Assembly (NCBI GenBank): GCA_034437715.1
Contig: DAOTTR010000828.1
Location: forward strand, 1 to 9,637
Length of the DNA stretch: 9,637 bases
Direction of reading: 5' to 3'
From: JAHBVH01 sp034437715
GTDB taxonomy: Bacteria > Chloroflexota > Anaerolineae > Caldilineales > Caldilineaceae
A model generated the notes under the pieces. That model was not told the origin of the DNA and did no database searches. It saw only the letters and a list, made by a program, of their open reading frames with translations. The translations under genes and the position numbers were made by a program. Below, one piece after another: positions 1-6,312 of the stretch (its first letter is position 1; each line of letters opens with the position of its first letter).

Positions 1-203
1 GGTTGAAATGAGCCGATTTCGGCAAAGTCGAGCAAAATTCGGTAAAACCATGCTTATTCTGCATCATTCCTTGAATGCACTTCCCTTTTGCTCACCAATA
101 CATGTGGGTAAAGCTAAGAAGCTGGGGAGGGATAAGGTGGGGTGGCTTGTTTACCTTAGTCTGAGCAAACGTGTAGCACCTATAGATAAGCTGGATACGA
201 TTT

Positions 204-1535
204 ATGACACTCATGCGAATAATGGATGTCGCGGCGGCAGAGCAGACGATTTTGCGCCGGACAACGTGGGATGAATGGGCGATACCCGCCGCCATGCTGG
301 AACGCAATGCCGCGCTCTTTGGCGAACCCATCGGCCCCGAAGAGGTAGTGCGCCGCATTTTGGCCGATGTGCGCCAACGTGGCGATACGGCGTTGGTCGA
401 ATGGAGCGAGCGGCTGGATCGGGTGACACCCACCGTCTTGGTGATGAGCGCCAGCCAGATCGCCGCGGCCTATGCCCAGGTAGATGACGAGCTGGTGGCC
501 GCCATGAAGATCGCCGCGCAGCGCATCGAAACCTTTCACCGCCGCCAACCTTCACTGGCTTGGTCGCACACCGATGGGGAAGGGGTATTGGGCCAGTTGG
601 TGCGCCCAATTCCGCGTGTGGGCATTTATATTCCCGGCGGGCAAGCACCGCTCTTTAGCTCGCTCTTGATGACGGCGATTCCGGCGCGCGTGGCGGGTGT
701 GCCGCAGGTGGTGGTCATCACGCCGCCACAACGCGCCACCGGCTTGCCCCATCCCGCCGTGTTGGTGGCCGCCGATATTGCGGGCGTCCATACGGTCTAT
801 GTGGGCGGTGGCGCACAGGCGATTGGCGCATTGGCCTTTGGTACAGCGACGATTCGCAAAGTGGACAAGATCTGCGGCCCCGGCAATATCTTCACCACGC
901 TGGCGAAACGGCAAGTCTTTGGCATTGTCGGCATTGATGGATTGCCCGGGCCAACCGAAACCTTGGTGATTGCCGAGGAAGGCGCAGATCCGCAACTGGT
1001 AGCCGCCGATCTGCTGGCGCAGGCTGAGCATATTCTGGCGTGTGCCATTCTGCTTACGCCCAGCCGCGCCCTGGCAGAACAGGTGCAAATCGCGGTGATG
1101 CAGCAGTTGGAAGAATTGGCGCATACCGAGGAATTGGAGAACTCGCTGGCCAGTGGCAGCGGCATTGTCGTCACACGCGATCTGCCCGAAGCCTTTGCTT
1201 TGGCGAATACTTATGCGCCGGAGCATCTCTGCTTGCTGGTCGATCATCCCGAACAATATTTGGATCGGGTGCAGAATGCGGGCGGCATCTTTCTGGGCGA
1301 GCGCAGCTTTGAAGTGCTGGGCGACTATGTGGCCGGGCCGAGCCATGTGATGCCGACCGGTGGCACGGCGCGCTTTACCAGCCCCGTCAATGTCAATGAC
1401 TTTGTCAAGTTGATCAGTGTGATCGGCCTGAATGAGCGCGCGCTACAGGCGATTGGTCCCGCCGCGCAACGCATGGCCGAAGCCGAAGGCTTGCTGGCCC
1501 ACGCCGCCGCGGTGAAGCATCGATTGGCAGAATAG
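204..1535 (+). CDS. hisD: Histidinol dehydrogenase
   Basis: Catalyses the last two steps of histidine biosynthesis, the NAD-dependent four-electron oxidation of L-histidinol to L-histidine, as a cytoplasmic zinc enzyme. The 443-residue product is of normal family length and complete. Family motifs are in order: GGGAQAIGALAFG at about 201-213, DKICGPGN at 221-228, PGPTE at 248-252, the zinc ligands Q273 and H276 (AQAEH), the catalytic pair E340/H341 (YAPEH), D374 in GDYVAGPSH, and H433 near the end (EGLLAHA). The PGPTE motif replaces the commoner AGPSE. Start choice is uncertain: ATGs at 204, 213 and 222 are in frame and none has a strong Shine-Dalgarno sequence, so the longest is used. The 200 bases upstream show no clear gene end, promoter or other his gene. 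A deaminase gene follows 7 nt downstream on the same strand, so the two are probably co-transcribed. The identification is secure; the start is not. Confidence 0.96.
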   Translation: MTLMRIMDVAAAEQTILRRTTWDEWAIPAAMLERNAALFGEPIGPEEVVRRILADVRQRGDTALVEWSERLDRVTPTVLVMSASQIAAAYAQVDDELVAAMKIAAQRIETFHRRQPSLAWSHTDGEGVLGQLVRPIPRVGIYIPGGQAPLFSSLLMTAIPARVAGVPQVVVITPPQRATGLPHPAVLVAADIAGVHTVYVGGGAQAIGALAFGTATIRKVDKICGPGNIFTTLAKRQVFGIVGIDGLPGPTETLVIAEEGADPQLVAADLLAQAEHILACAILLTPSRALAEQVQIAVMQQLEELAHTEELENSLASGSGIVVTRDLPEAFALANTYAPEHLCLLVDHPEQYLDRVQNAGGIFLGERSFEVLGDYVAGPSHVMPTGGTARFTSPVNVNDFVKLISVIGLNERALQAIGPAAQRMAEAEGLLAHAAAVKHRLAE

Positions 1536-1542
1536 ACCCTTT

Positions 1543-1998
1543 ATGAAGCTTGATCCACAGCACATACACTACATGCAACAGTGTCTGCATCTGGCCGAAA
1601 ACGCTTGGCAGGCCAGCAACATTCCGGTTGGTTCGCTGATCGTGCGCCAGGGACAGGTGATCGCCATGGCCAGTGAGCAATTGCCGCAAACGCTGGATGT
1701 GATCGGCCATGCCGAAATACTGGCCGTCCGTCTGGCTTGCCAGCAGTTACAGACGCTGGATCTGGCTGAATGCATCCTCTATACCACGGCAGAACCGTGT
1801 TGGATGTGCAGCTATGCCATTCGCGAAACCCGCATCAATACGGTGGTGATTGGCGCAGAAACCAAGGCAGTTGGCGGCATCAGCAGCAGCTATCCCATCC
1901 TTGTGGCGCAGGACATTGCAGTCTGGGGCGCGCCACCGCAGATTATGCTGGGTGTTTTGCGTGACGAATGTCTAGCGCTACGTCAGCGCCAACGTTAA
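1543..1998 (+). CDS. Nucleoside deaminase (CMP/dCMP deaminase superfamily)
   Basis: A zinc-dependent cytidine/deoxycytidylate deaminase-fold enzyme of 151 residues. Seen directly: the HAE motif (H56, catalytic E58) and PCWMC (C86, C89), which together supply the zinc ligands and the proton shuttle. After the second motif comes YAIRETRINTVVIG and then GGISSSYPIL. That resembles free-base or nucleoside deaminases (guanine/cytosine type) more than TadA, which usually has a GA..ARI sequence here, so tRNA adenosine deaminase is a less likely alternative. The substrate cannot be fixed from sequence. The ATG is 7 nt after the hisD stop and has only a weak ribosome-binding site, which suggests translational coupling to hisD. 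Its TAA stop overlaps the stop of the convergent protease gene in a shared TTAA at 1995-1998. Confidence 0.85.
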   Translation: MKLDPQHIHYMQQCLHLAENAWQASNIPVGSLIVRQGQVIAMASEQLPQTLDVIGHAEILAVRLACQQLQTLDLAECILYTTAEPCWMCSYAIRETRINTVVIGAETKAVGGISSSYPILVAQDIAVWGAPPQIMLGVLRDECLALRQRQR

Positions 1999-2723
1999 CC
2001 ACGCACCGGCGGCGGAAAGGGATACCAAGCCGCAATATAGGCTTTATCCAGCGCCGACAGTGTCCCATTCCAGCCCACGCTAAAGCCGCCGCTGGCAAAC
2101 TCTGGCGGAATGGGATAGAGCATAATTGATTGCACATCAAAGGCCGAATGTTGCGTGCTCTCGGCCGCGTAGGTTTGAAACAAATTTGTCTCTACCTGTT
2201 CGCTGCTCCAGTGATTGGGTGGCCCCGCATAATAGTCATAGACAGCCGCGCGATTCCAGGGAATCGTGGCGGCGGGGTTTTGGTGCTCATGGATCAGCCC
2301 AAGGGCATGGCCGAATTCGTGCAGGACGACGCGGCGCACTTCGTCGTTCGGCGTGGCTGGAGTCAGCCAGCCAAAGTTCATGGTGGGTTCGCCAGCTGGC
2401 ACGCCCAGCGCGTCGGTGCCAATAAAGGACCAGGAACCGGCTTGCTGAAAAGAGATCCGGATCTCGGCGGCATGGTCACTCAAGCCATCGCCAAAATCAA
2501 AGTAAAGATTGGCAACCTGTATCCACTCCTGCGCAAAATTGATCACCTTCTGTTGCACCCCGGCATTGCCATCCAGAAAGCGCACACGCAAGGTGCGGCC
2601 CGTCGGCTCCCACAATTTATTGCGCAACGCGGCCGCCCTTGTATCACCCGCAGCAGTTGGCTGCCCTTGTTCATAGGGACTTTCCCCTGGCAAATAGCGA
2701 TCAACACAAATTTTTGGCATCAT
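1995..2723 (-). CDS. Metzincin (M12A/astacin-like) zinc metalloprotease, short paralogue
   Basis: A predicted zinc endopeptidase of 242 residues. The extended metzincin zinc site reads HEFGHALGLIHEH, with H135, catalytic E136, H139 and H145. A Met-turn (SIMLY, M201) follows about 55 residues later. This is the layout of astacin-like M12A and related bacterial peptidases. The frame is open for 13 more codons upstream, but the start at 2723 is preferred because a GGAG lies 11 nt before it (2735-2738); the next codon is also ATG. No hydrophobic signal peptide is visible, which is unusual for a family that is mostly secreted. It begins 51 nt after the end of a longer paralogue on the same strand, with which it shares long identical blocks (RTLRVRFLDG, IGTDAL, PTMNFGWL). 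It lacks that paralogue's C-terminal domain. The pair looks like a tandem duplication and probable operon. Substrate unknown. Confidence 0.85.
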   Translation of the reverse strand: MMPKICVDRYLPGESPYEQGQPTAAGDTRAAALRNKLWEPTGRTLRVRFLDGNAGVQQKVINFAQEWIQVANLYFDFGDGLSDHAAEIRISFQQAGSWSFIGTDALGVPAGEPTMNFGWLTPATPNDEVRRVVLHEFGHALGLIHEHQNPAATIPWNRAAVYDYYAGPPNHWSSEQVETNLFQTYAAESTQHSAFDVQSIMLYPIPPEFASGGFSVGWNGTLSALDKAYIAAWYPFPPPVRG

Positions 2724-2774
2724 GGTGATTCGTTCTCCGATCTGATAGATTAACGCTGTCACAGTTGTGAACGA

Positions 2775-3884
2775 TTAGGGTGCGCGATAAACCCCAATCG
2801 TGTAATTGCCGGTGCGCCGCGCGTTGTGATGGCGCACCTTGAGTGTATAAGTCGCTGGCTGTAGATCAGCGAGCAAGCGCGCGTTGAGGCGGCGACCGCT
2901 GTCATCATCCTGGTCAATAAAACGGGTCTCATCATTCGGGCCAAAGAGACTCATCACCAGATCCAGTTCACCCTCGGTCTCCATGCGATAGCGACCGGCT
3001 GTGGTCACCACAAAGGTGTATTTATCCAGCTCGCCAAAGGTACCAATCGCCGCGGCGCGCGCCGGCGCATTGATCACCAGTTCATGCTCCGGTCTGGCAA
3101 CGCCAGGATAGAGCGTAGCGATATACGCCTTGTCCGTCTTAGACAACACACTATTCCAGCCGACCTCAAAATCACCCACGGTAAAATCATTGGGAATCGG
3201 GTAGAGCATAATCGAGTCGCGGTCAAAGGCCGAAAACTGAGTAATATCGGCACCATAGCGCATAAAGAGATTGATATCGACTTGCTCTCTGCTCCAGTTG
3301 TTGGGCGGCCCACTATAGTAGTCATAGACTGCTTCTTTGTTCCAGGGGATATTGGTCGCTGGATTTTGATGTTCGTGGATACAGCCCACGGCATGGCCGA
3401 ATTCGTGAATGACCACGCGTGAATATTCATCATTGCCCGTCGAAGGCTTGAGCCAGCCAAAGTTCATGGTCGGTTGGGTTTTGGGAATGGTTAGCGCGTC
3501 GGTGCCGATGTATGACCAGGAGCCAGATTGGCGAAAAGAGATGCGGAGCTCGGCATTGGGGTCGTTGCCAAAGACAAACTTGAGATTGGCAACTTTGCTC
3601 CACTCCTGCGCAAACGGCTCAATGCGCTGCTGCACCACCGGGTCGCCATCCAAAAAACGCACGCGCAGCGTACGACCCGGCTTCCAGAGCTTGCCCGTAA
3701 GGGCCGCCAAGGCCAGCGGTGAATCGATAAAAACGCCGGGTAGACGACTGCCACGTGGCAGCGCAGGTGCATTGTCGGGATTTTCGCCAATCGCCGCCCG
3801 GCTCGCCTGAAACATGAATTCCACAGGCAGCGCCCGATCCAGGCAAGTCTTGATCACGGCTGCTCCGCTAGATATTTCTGACAT
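2775..3884 (-). CDS. Metzincin (M12A/astacin-like) metalloprotease with C-terminal PPC domain
   Basis: Predicted zinc metalloprotease of 369 residues. The catalytic domain spans about 65-262 with the zinc site HEFGHAVGCIHEH (H160, E161, H164, H170) and Met-turn SIMLY (M226). Residues about 265-369 match the bacterial pre-peptidase C-terminal (PPC) pattern: GELDKYTF, GRYRMETEG, LDLVMSLFGP, DDDSG, NARL, TGNYTI. PPC domains are usually carried by secreted proteases and often removed on maturation, but no signal peptide is visible here; residues 1-64 are polar and may be a propeptide. The start at 3884 is chosen over one 13 codons upstream because AAAGGAG (3892-3898) sits 7 nt before it. It is the first gene of a tandem pair with the shorter paralogue. 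Four 12-bp repeats carrying TATAAT lie about 42 nt upstream and are the likely promoter region. Confidence 0.87.
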   Translation of the reverse strand: MSEISSGAAVIKTCLDRALPVEFMFQASRAAIGENPDNAPALPRGSRLPGVFIDSPLALAALTGKLWKPGRTLRVRFLDGDPVVQQRIEPFAQEWSKVANLKFVFGNDPNAELRISFRQSGSWSYIGTDALTIPKTQPTMNFGWLKPSTGNDEYSRVVIHEFGHAVGCIHEHQNPATNIPWNKEAVYDYYSGPPNNWSREQVDINLFMRYGADITQFSAFDRDSIMLYPIPNDFTVGDFEVGWNSVLSKTDKAYIATLYPGVARPEHELVINAPARAAAIGTFGELDKYTFVVTTAGRYRMETEGELDLVMSLFGPNDETRFIDQDDDSGRRLNARLLADLQPATYTLKVRHHNARRTGNYTIGVYRAP

Positions 3885-3926
3885 GATTGCACTCCTTTGG
3901 CTAGAAAAAACTTTGTTGGGCACCTA

Positions 3927-3974
3927 TGATTATACGGCTGATTATACGGCTGATTATACGGCTGATTATACGGC
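3927..3974 (-). repeat. Four exact 12-bp tandem repeats with stacked -10-like boxes
   Basis: The unit tgattatacggc (read on +) occurs four times without interruption or mismatch. On the - strand, which is the coding strand of the adjacent protease gene, each unit reads gccgTATAATca, a perfect sigma70-type -10 hexamer. The four hexamers are at 3929-3934, 3941-3946, 3953-3958 and 3965-3970. The nearest is about 45 nt before the protease ATG, a normal distance for a promoter. I see no good -35 box at 16-18 bp from any of them, so promoter activity is inferred. Copy number of such short repeats commonly changes by slippage. On + they encode a repeated DYTA, which I do not believe is translated. 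Confidence 0.75.
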
Positions 3975-4255
3975 AATGAGGGTGATCAATGATAGTAGCA
4001 TAAGCGCAAAAAAAGGCTGCACGGTTCCCGTGTGCCAGGAGAAACTGTATACGACCAGATTATCACAATCTATGACACAATTCAAGCATCTACTAATACC
4101 AATTGCCTCACCAAAGACCATGAATTATCGGTGCCAGAACTTTGGTAAGAGTTACTTTATTTACGACTCTTGATTTGGCAAATGGTATAATCCTGCATAG
4201 GCCATACTTTGAGCACACAGCCATTTTGCGCTACAATAGGTGAATCGAAACATGT
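3975..4255. other. Intergenic stretch, no gene recognised
   Basis: AT-richer than the flanking genes, with many short frames but none convincing. Two weak inverted repeats are visible: accaaag/ctttggt around 4110-4145 and aagagt/actctt around 4147-4172. A + strand TATAAT occurs at 4186-4191 without a matching -35 box. I cannot assign a function. Confidence 0.5.
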
Positions 4256-4406
4256 TATACTCAAATCAGAATGAAAACCGGAGTTTGATGTAGCAATGAT
4301 CAGCGTGCCGGGGACTGCCCAGGAAAAGTTCTCAGTACAGATCTACAGTTGGGCAGTCCCCGGCACGCTATAGCGCAACTCCGCTTCTCAAATTGAACTC
4401 AGTATA
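4256..4406. repeat. Palindromic MITE-like element, copy A
   Basis: A roughly 151-bp element with two nested inverted repeats. The inner one is a perfect 20-bp palindrome, agcgtgccggggactgccca at 4302-4321 and its complement at 4350-4369, around a 28-nt loop that starts ggaaaagttctcag. The outer ends both read TATACT inward (4256-4261, and 4401-4406 on the other strand) and continue imperfectly to a shared GGAGTT. No clear target duplication is visible. Positions 4270-4398 match copy C, whose flanks are inverted relative to A. The element lies 17 nt past the stop of the dioxygenase gene, so in its transcript the hairpin would form a strong 3' structure. No transposase is encoded. It resembles REP/MITE-type elements mobilised in trans, which is inference. 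Confidence 0.85.
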
Positions 4407-4422
4407 GAAATCCGCTGACAGC

Positions 4423-5292
4423 CTACGCGGCCAACTGTAAATTCTCTGGCATGTTCTCTAGCCGAGTGAGCCAGTAGTGAACATCAAAGTTGTTATCGCC
4501 CGTTAAGAAACGCCACATCTTGATGCGGTTGACAACTTCCAAGCGGGCACCGGCATCCTCGAACCACGGTTCCCCGCGCGAAAGAATGGTCTGAATATCT
4601 TCGACGGCATTGGTCTCGCGCGTGAAGATCGGTTTGTGCTTGGCGTTTTCTGTCTCGAGATCGTCGGTATTCCACAGGCGCAATTGGCGTACCCGTGGGT
4701 TGAGGCGGATCTTGTACATATAACGCTTCGTATTGCTCTTGTTTTGGCGACCACAATGCCAGATGCCGTGATGCAGCACCAAAATCGTGCCAGCCTTGCA
4801 GACCATAGGAATCTGGCCCAGGAAGTTCTGGTAGCGCGCAATATCCATCTCGTTGATGCGGCGATATTGGCTACCTGGCACAATCAACGTGCCCCCCATG
4901 TCCAGCGGCACATCGTGCGGGAAATACATCAATTGAATGTCAAAGTGCATACGCGTGTCGATGATCGAGTCGCCATGCATGCCCTGTGCGGCCCCTTCAT
5001 TGGCCTGGCGCACATGGACAGCGTGGTGATCAAAAAGTGGATCCGGGCCGACCAAGCTCTGGATCATGCCCTGAATTTCCGGCATATTCAACATACGCCC
5101 GATGGCCGATGGGGCCGGGTAGCATTGGGAAAGTGGCGTCCCCGCGGCGGCGGCCTTAATCGAGCCAGCATCAATCTCGGCCATGACAGCCTCGTTCAGC
5201 TCCGGCGCGACCAATTCGTCAAAGCGCAGAAAGCCGCGCGCCACAAAGCTCGCCACCTGCTTGGAATTCAACAGATATTGCTTGTCAATCAT
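4423..5292 (-). CDS. Phytanoyl-CoA dioxygenase (PhyH)-family Fe(II)/2-oxoglutarate oxygenase
   Basis: Predicted non-haem iron oxygenase that couples oxidative decarboxylation of 2-oxoglutarate to hydroxylation of an unknown, probably small-molecule, substrate. The 289-residue length is typical of bacterial PhyH proteins. The iron triad is visible as H106-x-D108 (MHGDS) and the distal H179 (GIWHCGRQ). R190 lies 11 residues later, the spacing expected for the arginine that binds 2-oxoglutarate. GGTLIVPGSQ at about 133-142 is the conserved strand and turn before the distal histidine. The frame extends 11 codons upstream, but the start at 5292 has a near-perfect GGAGGA 5 nt before it. It overlaps the stop of the upstream 93-residue gene by 8 nt (ATGATTGA), so translational coupling is likely. 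Family members act in natural-product tailoring, lipid or halogenated-compound metabolism; nothing here selects among these. Confidence 0.88.
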   Translation of the reverse strand: MIDKQYLLNSKQVASFVARGFLRFDELVAPELNEAVMAEIDAGSIKAAAAGTPLSQCYPAPSAIGRMLNMPEIQGMIQSLVGPDPLFDHHAVHVRQANEGAAQGMHGDSIIDTRMHFDIQLMYFPHDVPLDMGGTLIVPGSQYRRINEMDIARYQNFLGQIPMVCKAGTILVLHHGIWHCGRQNKSNTKRYMYKIRLNPRVRQLRLWNTDDLETENAKHKPIFTRETNAVEDIQTILSRGEPWFEDAGARLEVVNRIKMWRFLTGDNNFDVHYWLTRLENMPENLQLAA

Positions 5293-5566
5293 GAATTTCC
5301 TCCAACTGTTCAAAGATAAACTCATACATTTGAAATGACGTTGTATATTCCATATTCGGGTAGGGCGGGTTCAGTTGTGGAAACTGAATCACGCGCCAGC
5401 CGTCGCGCAGCGCTGCCAGCCCGGTTTTGTAGGGCGGCGTGTCGCTATCGCCCGTGGTATGATGGTCGCGGCCGGTGCCATCATAGAGCGACCAGCCTTT
5501 GACATTGCTATCTAGCGCCGAGTTGCCCAGGTAGAGCACTAGCACTTTTTGGCGCACCTTTGCCAT
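5285..5566 (-). CDS. Conserved-looking 93-residue protein of unknown function
   Basis: I do not recognise the family. The product is a soluble, compact protein with no signal peptide or membrane segment. It opens with a beta-strand-like stretch (KVLVLYLGNSAL), followed by a polar loop rich in Gly, Asp and His (YDGTGRDHHTTGDSDTPPY), then LAALRDGWRVIQFPQL and an acidic helical C-terminus. The loop contains several possible metal or substrate ligands (D29, D34, H35, H36, D40, D42). An AGGAG at 5575-5579 lies 8 nt before the ATG, and the composition is protein-like throughout. It is the first gene of a two-gene operon and its stop overlaps the dioxygenase start by 8 nt, so a role as partner or accessory factor of that enzyme is a reasonable inference. 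A possible -10 (TACAAT at 5583-5588, - strand) lies upstream without a good -35. Confidence 0.75.
   Translation of the reverse strand: MAKVRQKVLVLYLGNSALDSNVKGWSLYDGTGRDHHTTGDSDTPPYKTGLAALRDGWRVIQFPQLNPPYPNMEYTTSFQMYEFIFEQLEEIHD
5298..5303 (-). promoter_or_regulatory. Ribosome-binding site fixing the dioxygenase start
   Basis: GGAGGA on the - strand, 5 nt before the ATG at 5292 and inside the 3' end of the upstream small gene. It decides against the longer reading that begins at 5325. Confidence 0.8.
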
Positions 5567-5690
5567 TCAAATTGCTCCTATCATTGTAGACTCCACAGTA
5601 GCATAGAAACAGCTGATGGCACTGGGGAGGTGTTGGTAAATAGATATCTTGCTATTGTAATCGAAATTGGGTAACTTGCCAACGCGCGGC

Positions 5691-5839
5691 ATTAACCGAG
5701 GTGTATTTCAATTTGAGGGTAAATTTTAGAACGCGCGCGCAACATGTGCCGGGGACGAGCGACAGCCACAGGGGTTTGATAAACTGCACCCCGCTCGTCC
5801 CCGGCACACTGCCCAAAAAGTGAAATGCACCCCATTAAC
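5691..5839. repeat. Palindromic MITE-like element, divergent copy D
   Basis: Same nested design as the other copies but mostly different sequence. The inner palindrome is a perfect 17-bp arm, tgtgccggggacgagcg (5745-5761), with its complement at 5792-5808 and a 30-nt loop. Only the GTGCCGGGGAC core is shared with copies A-C. The outer imperfect inverted repeat pairs 5691-5710 with 5821-5839 (ttaa...ggtg.atttca on both strands). A short tract, tttcaatttgag at 5706-5717, also occurs in the left flank of copy C. Confidence 0.7.
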
Positions 5840-5944
5840 CGCGCAGCAACCACCCTGAAAAGTGTGGCTTCACCGGTGCGTGTCCATCCCGACAAGTACA
5901 AGAAAATTTTTGAGCAGATTAACTTTTTTGTCAACCCTGTTTAA
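5825..5944 (+). pseudogene. Probable 3' remnant of an unidentified gene
   Basis: A 39-codon frame whose last 20 or so codons look like real protein (VRVHPDKYKKIFEQINFF, then VNPV and stop). There is no ribosome-binding site, and the only ATG lies inside the outer repeat of element D, so the true 5' part is probably missing. Its TAA stop overlaps the stop of the convergent remnant on the - strand in a TTAA at 5941-5944. This is the same arrangement as the intact deaminase/protease pair at 1995-1998. Function unknown. It could be chance, or a genuine tiny gene. Confidence 0.35.
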
Positions 5945-6060
5945 CCCTTGACTAAACCAACCGTAGCAAAATCTTTCACAAGCGCCATTTCGGGTGGACG
6001 GATTTTGGTGGCCCGCCCCCCCTTGTAATCGCGGTATGAATTTGCTAAGGTGATAGCTGG
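5941..6060 (-). pseudogene. Probable 3' remnant of an unidentified gene
   Basis: The - strand frame ending here reads SYRDYKGG, RATKIRPPEMALV, KDFATVGLVKG and stop, which has a protein-like mix of residues and a terminal amphipathic stretch. No start codon with a ribosome-binding site precedes it. Upstream the same frame runs into repeat element B (left end about 6073) and becomes low-quality. I read this as the tail of a gene truncated at the element. The family is not recognised. Confidence 0.4.
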
Positions 6061-6072
6061 CCTTGGCGGACT

Positions 6073-6255
6073 TATACTTTGTTCTGTTTGAAAACGCGCA
6101 GTGGATTCTTCCCGTACACTGGCACTATTCCTTTGATGCAGCCGTGAGCAGCGTGCCGGGGACTGACCAAGAAAAGTTCGCAGTTCAGATCGACGTTTGG
6201 TCAGTCCCCGGCACGCTATGGCGAAACGCCGGTTTTCAAATTGAACCCACGATAG
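6073..6255. repeat. Palindromic MITE-like element, copy B
   Basis: Related to copy A in the same orientation, but longer because of about 30 extra bases in the left arm. Inner palindrome: agcgtgccggggactgacca (6150-6169) and its complement (6198-6217), extended by one A-T pair to 21 bp. The 28-nt loop window aligns to that of A with about 22 matches. Outer ends are imperfect inverted repeats: left tatactttgttctgtttgaaaac, right (complement) tatcgtgggttcaatttgaaaac, here abbreviated by their shared tttgaaaac. Relative to A, one stem pair has changed on both sides (C-G to A-T). The element ends about 58 nt before the permease start. Confidence 0.8.
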
Positions 6256-6312
6256 GTAATCGGAAAGCCGCCAGAGCAGGATGATCAAAGCGCAGCCGCG
6301 AAAGGGAAGACC

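Noticed and set aside
552..1346. 264-codon open frame on the - strand
   Set aside because: Antisense shadow of hisD, whose family motifs are unmistakable; the composition is typical of a GC-rich antisense frame.
2130..2753. 207-codon open frame on the + strand
   Set aside because: Lies opposite the metalloprotease gene, which has catalytic motifs and a ribosome-binding site; no motifs of its own.
3927..3974. CRISPR array
   Set aside because: Units are contiguous 12-mers with no spacers; the palindromic elements elsewhere are also too few and too far apart for an array.
3966..4121. 51-codon - strand frame with a hydrophobic C-terminus
   Set aside because: No ribosome-binding site and it ends in the 12-bp repeats; composition is not convincing.
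3814..4173. 119-codon + strand frame encoding a repeated DYTA peptide
   Set aside because: Overlaps the 5' end of the protease gene in antisense and crosses non-coding sequence; the peptide repeat is a by-product of the 12-bp DNA repeat.
4302..4369. Simple rho-independent terminator for the dioxygenase operon
   Set aside because: The hairpin is strong but has no U-run on the - strand side, and the same structure recurs in mobile-looking copies not placed behind genes, so termination would be incidental.
4636..5319. 227-codon open frame on the + strand
   Set aside because: Antisense shadow of the PhyH-family gene.
5905..5934. Promoter on the - strand (TTGACA with AAAAAT 17 bp on)
   Set aside because: The -35 is perfect, but the -10 is poor and it would only transcribe element D; it may be chance.
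6063..6284. 73-codon + strand frame
   Set aside because: Almost wholly inside repeat element B.
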